Positions 62,757 through 64,000 of a DNA stretch of 64,000 nt are shown here, piece by piece (the stretch's first letter is position 1; each line of letters begins with the position of its first letter). A model generated the notes under the pieces. The model saw only the letters and a list, made by a program, of their open reading frames with translations, was not told the DNA's origin and did no database searches. Source of the DNA: Pterois miles (lineage: Eukaryota; Chordata; Actinopteri; Perciformes; Scorpaenidae); contig CAMQGK010000638.1 of the NCBI GenBank assembly GCA_947000775.1, positions 18,348,501 to 18,412,500 of the forward strand. The letters are read 5' to 3'. The translations under genes and the position numbers were made by a program.

Positions 62757-64000
62757 CTGGCAGGCAAAGGATTTTATTAGCATCTGCAAACAGTGATTCT
62801 CCCAGATTAAAATATAACTACAAATATGGTTCAACACAGTTCTTCCTTTGTGATAGTGGGAGTCTTGAACAACTGTGGCACTAATAGAAATATTTTGTGA
62901 CTTTATGTGAGAAAAAAAAATAGCAGAATGAAATATTTTCATTGTCATTTTAAACCTAAATTCCAAAGCCTATAAAGCTGAGGGTGTAACTACAGAAAAG
63001 CAGAAGTCTTTTAGTTGGGTTTGCAGTGCTTGAAGGCAAGGTGAAATTTTATTGAATGCAGGTCAATGTGATCCAGTGCATTCTTGGAAAAATGCTCTTC
63101 AGTGCAATTAAGAATATTCCCCTACTACACTCTAGTAACCATAAAATGACCCTGAATACCTCCTTATTCAGTAAAATCAATATAGATAAAGTTGTATTAC
63201 GATGATGAAAATGTTGTTAAAGAATGAATTCAATGTAGAAATGACCAAAATTGTAAAAGTTACTAAATAATTTAAATTGACATACGAAGAGACGGCAATT
63301 ATCTCACTTTTAAGGAACTATGGAGCTCTTTCCTTTCTGTTTGAGATATCAAGGTGTCATGCACTGTATCTTTTGCTGCTTTTCATCCTTCTCCTTTCAT
63401 CTTAAAACCACTGATGGATAAATGTTTTCTTGAAAGAGGTGAAACGAGGCAAAAAAAAGGTATGGAAATACTGAGAAAAAGCAATGATTGGATCAAGGGA
63501 GATGAAAAGAGCGTGAGATTCTGACACCAAAATGAAAAAGATGAAAGGATGCTGAAACTAATGGTAAAAGAATTAGCTGACTAAAGGGGAAAAAGAAAAC
63601 AGAGGTACTGCAAGGGAAAAACACAGTGAAGATTAAGAAATAAATGGGACAAATAGCCAACATAAGTCAGGAGAGGGAGAAACAACACGGAGGAAGTAAT
63701 TGTGTTTCTGTAAGGAATAAGTGAAGGGTTAAATGTTTTCCTGTGGCAGCACCAAAAGCCTGAGGTAATCAGGAAACTGCTGATGCCTGAGAGCACAATG
63801 AATCTTCCCTCGACTTCAACCAATCACGGTCTGAGATGCAACTAATTAGGCAATAGTAGGTTGTTCCAATGAGTGGAACCCGTTTGTCAAGGCACTCAGT
63901 GTGGGCTCGCCTTTCACGGTAACAAATATCCAACTCATTTTGCAAAAGCAACAAAAAATAGTGAAATATAAACTTTGCTTTATTGTTTACATCTCGTATT
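62757..64000 (-). other. Start-side csmd2 intron, partial
   Basis: Phase 1 intron running out of the window. AT-rich, no further CUB or sushi exon on the minus strand up to 64000, and no gene on the plus strand. Confidence 0.7.

Noticed and set aside
1..64000. CRISPR array, operon, phage or other mobile defence system
   Set aside because: The window is a vertebrate gene with spliced exons; no regularly spaced repeats or clustered prokaryotic-type genes exist.

Overview
The window is a piece of a ray-finned fish genome, probably a percomorph teleost. This rests on the fish-type retrotransposon and SINE remnants, the microsatellites and the exon-intron structure. One host gene fills nearly all of it: the 3' half of csmd2 (CUB and Sushi multiple domains 2) on the minus strand. 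I found 31 coding exons between 62756 and 567. Together they give an unbroken frame of 1,599 complete codons plus the stop; every intron has GT..AG ends and the phases match at all 30 junctions. The 5' half of the gene lies beyond position 64000.

In protein order (high to low coordinates) the exons encode CUB12 (62756-62243), sushi 12 (60426-60238), CUB13 (56461-54192), sushi 13 (54113-52404), CUB14 (44201-42309), fifteen tandem sushi domains numbered 14 to 28 (38931-15533), a short linker (12391-12326), a conserved juxtamembrane region (10692-6667), a transmembrane helix (2296-2164) and a 52-residue cytoplasmic tail with stop (726-567). Domain numbers assume the usual CSMD plan of 14 CUB and 28 sushi domains; the count here fits it exactly. 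The tail sequence (RRPKVPFNGY..., ending STVCTAV) identifies the csmd2 paralogue rather than csmd1 or csmd3. The protein is a very large type I membrane protein. CSMD family members are expressed mainly in brain and are linked to synapses and complement control.

The introns hold ordinary fish repeats: degenerate LINE pieces (3150-4350, 8680-9725, 27560-27770, 57640-58210), two tRNA-derived SINE families (3613-3947 and 50723-51047; 11502-11814, 24329-24665 and a corrupted copy near 16150-16440), a DNA-transposon-like family with AGGGCTGTCAA ends (six pieces), other hAT-like remnants, microsatellites and a perfect 92-bp tandem duplication. Two SINE copies have clear target-site duplications, and two SINEs are nested inside older elements.

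I found no second host gene, no RNA gene, no CRISPR array and no sign of a new biological system. The most useful observations are the splice donor 18 nt after the stop codon, the FxNPxY and PDZ-type motifs in the tail, the frame-preserving small exons, the nested repeat insertions and a stretch near 16200 that looks like damaged consensus sequence.
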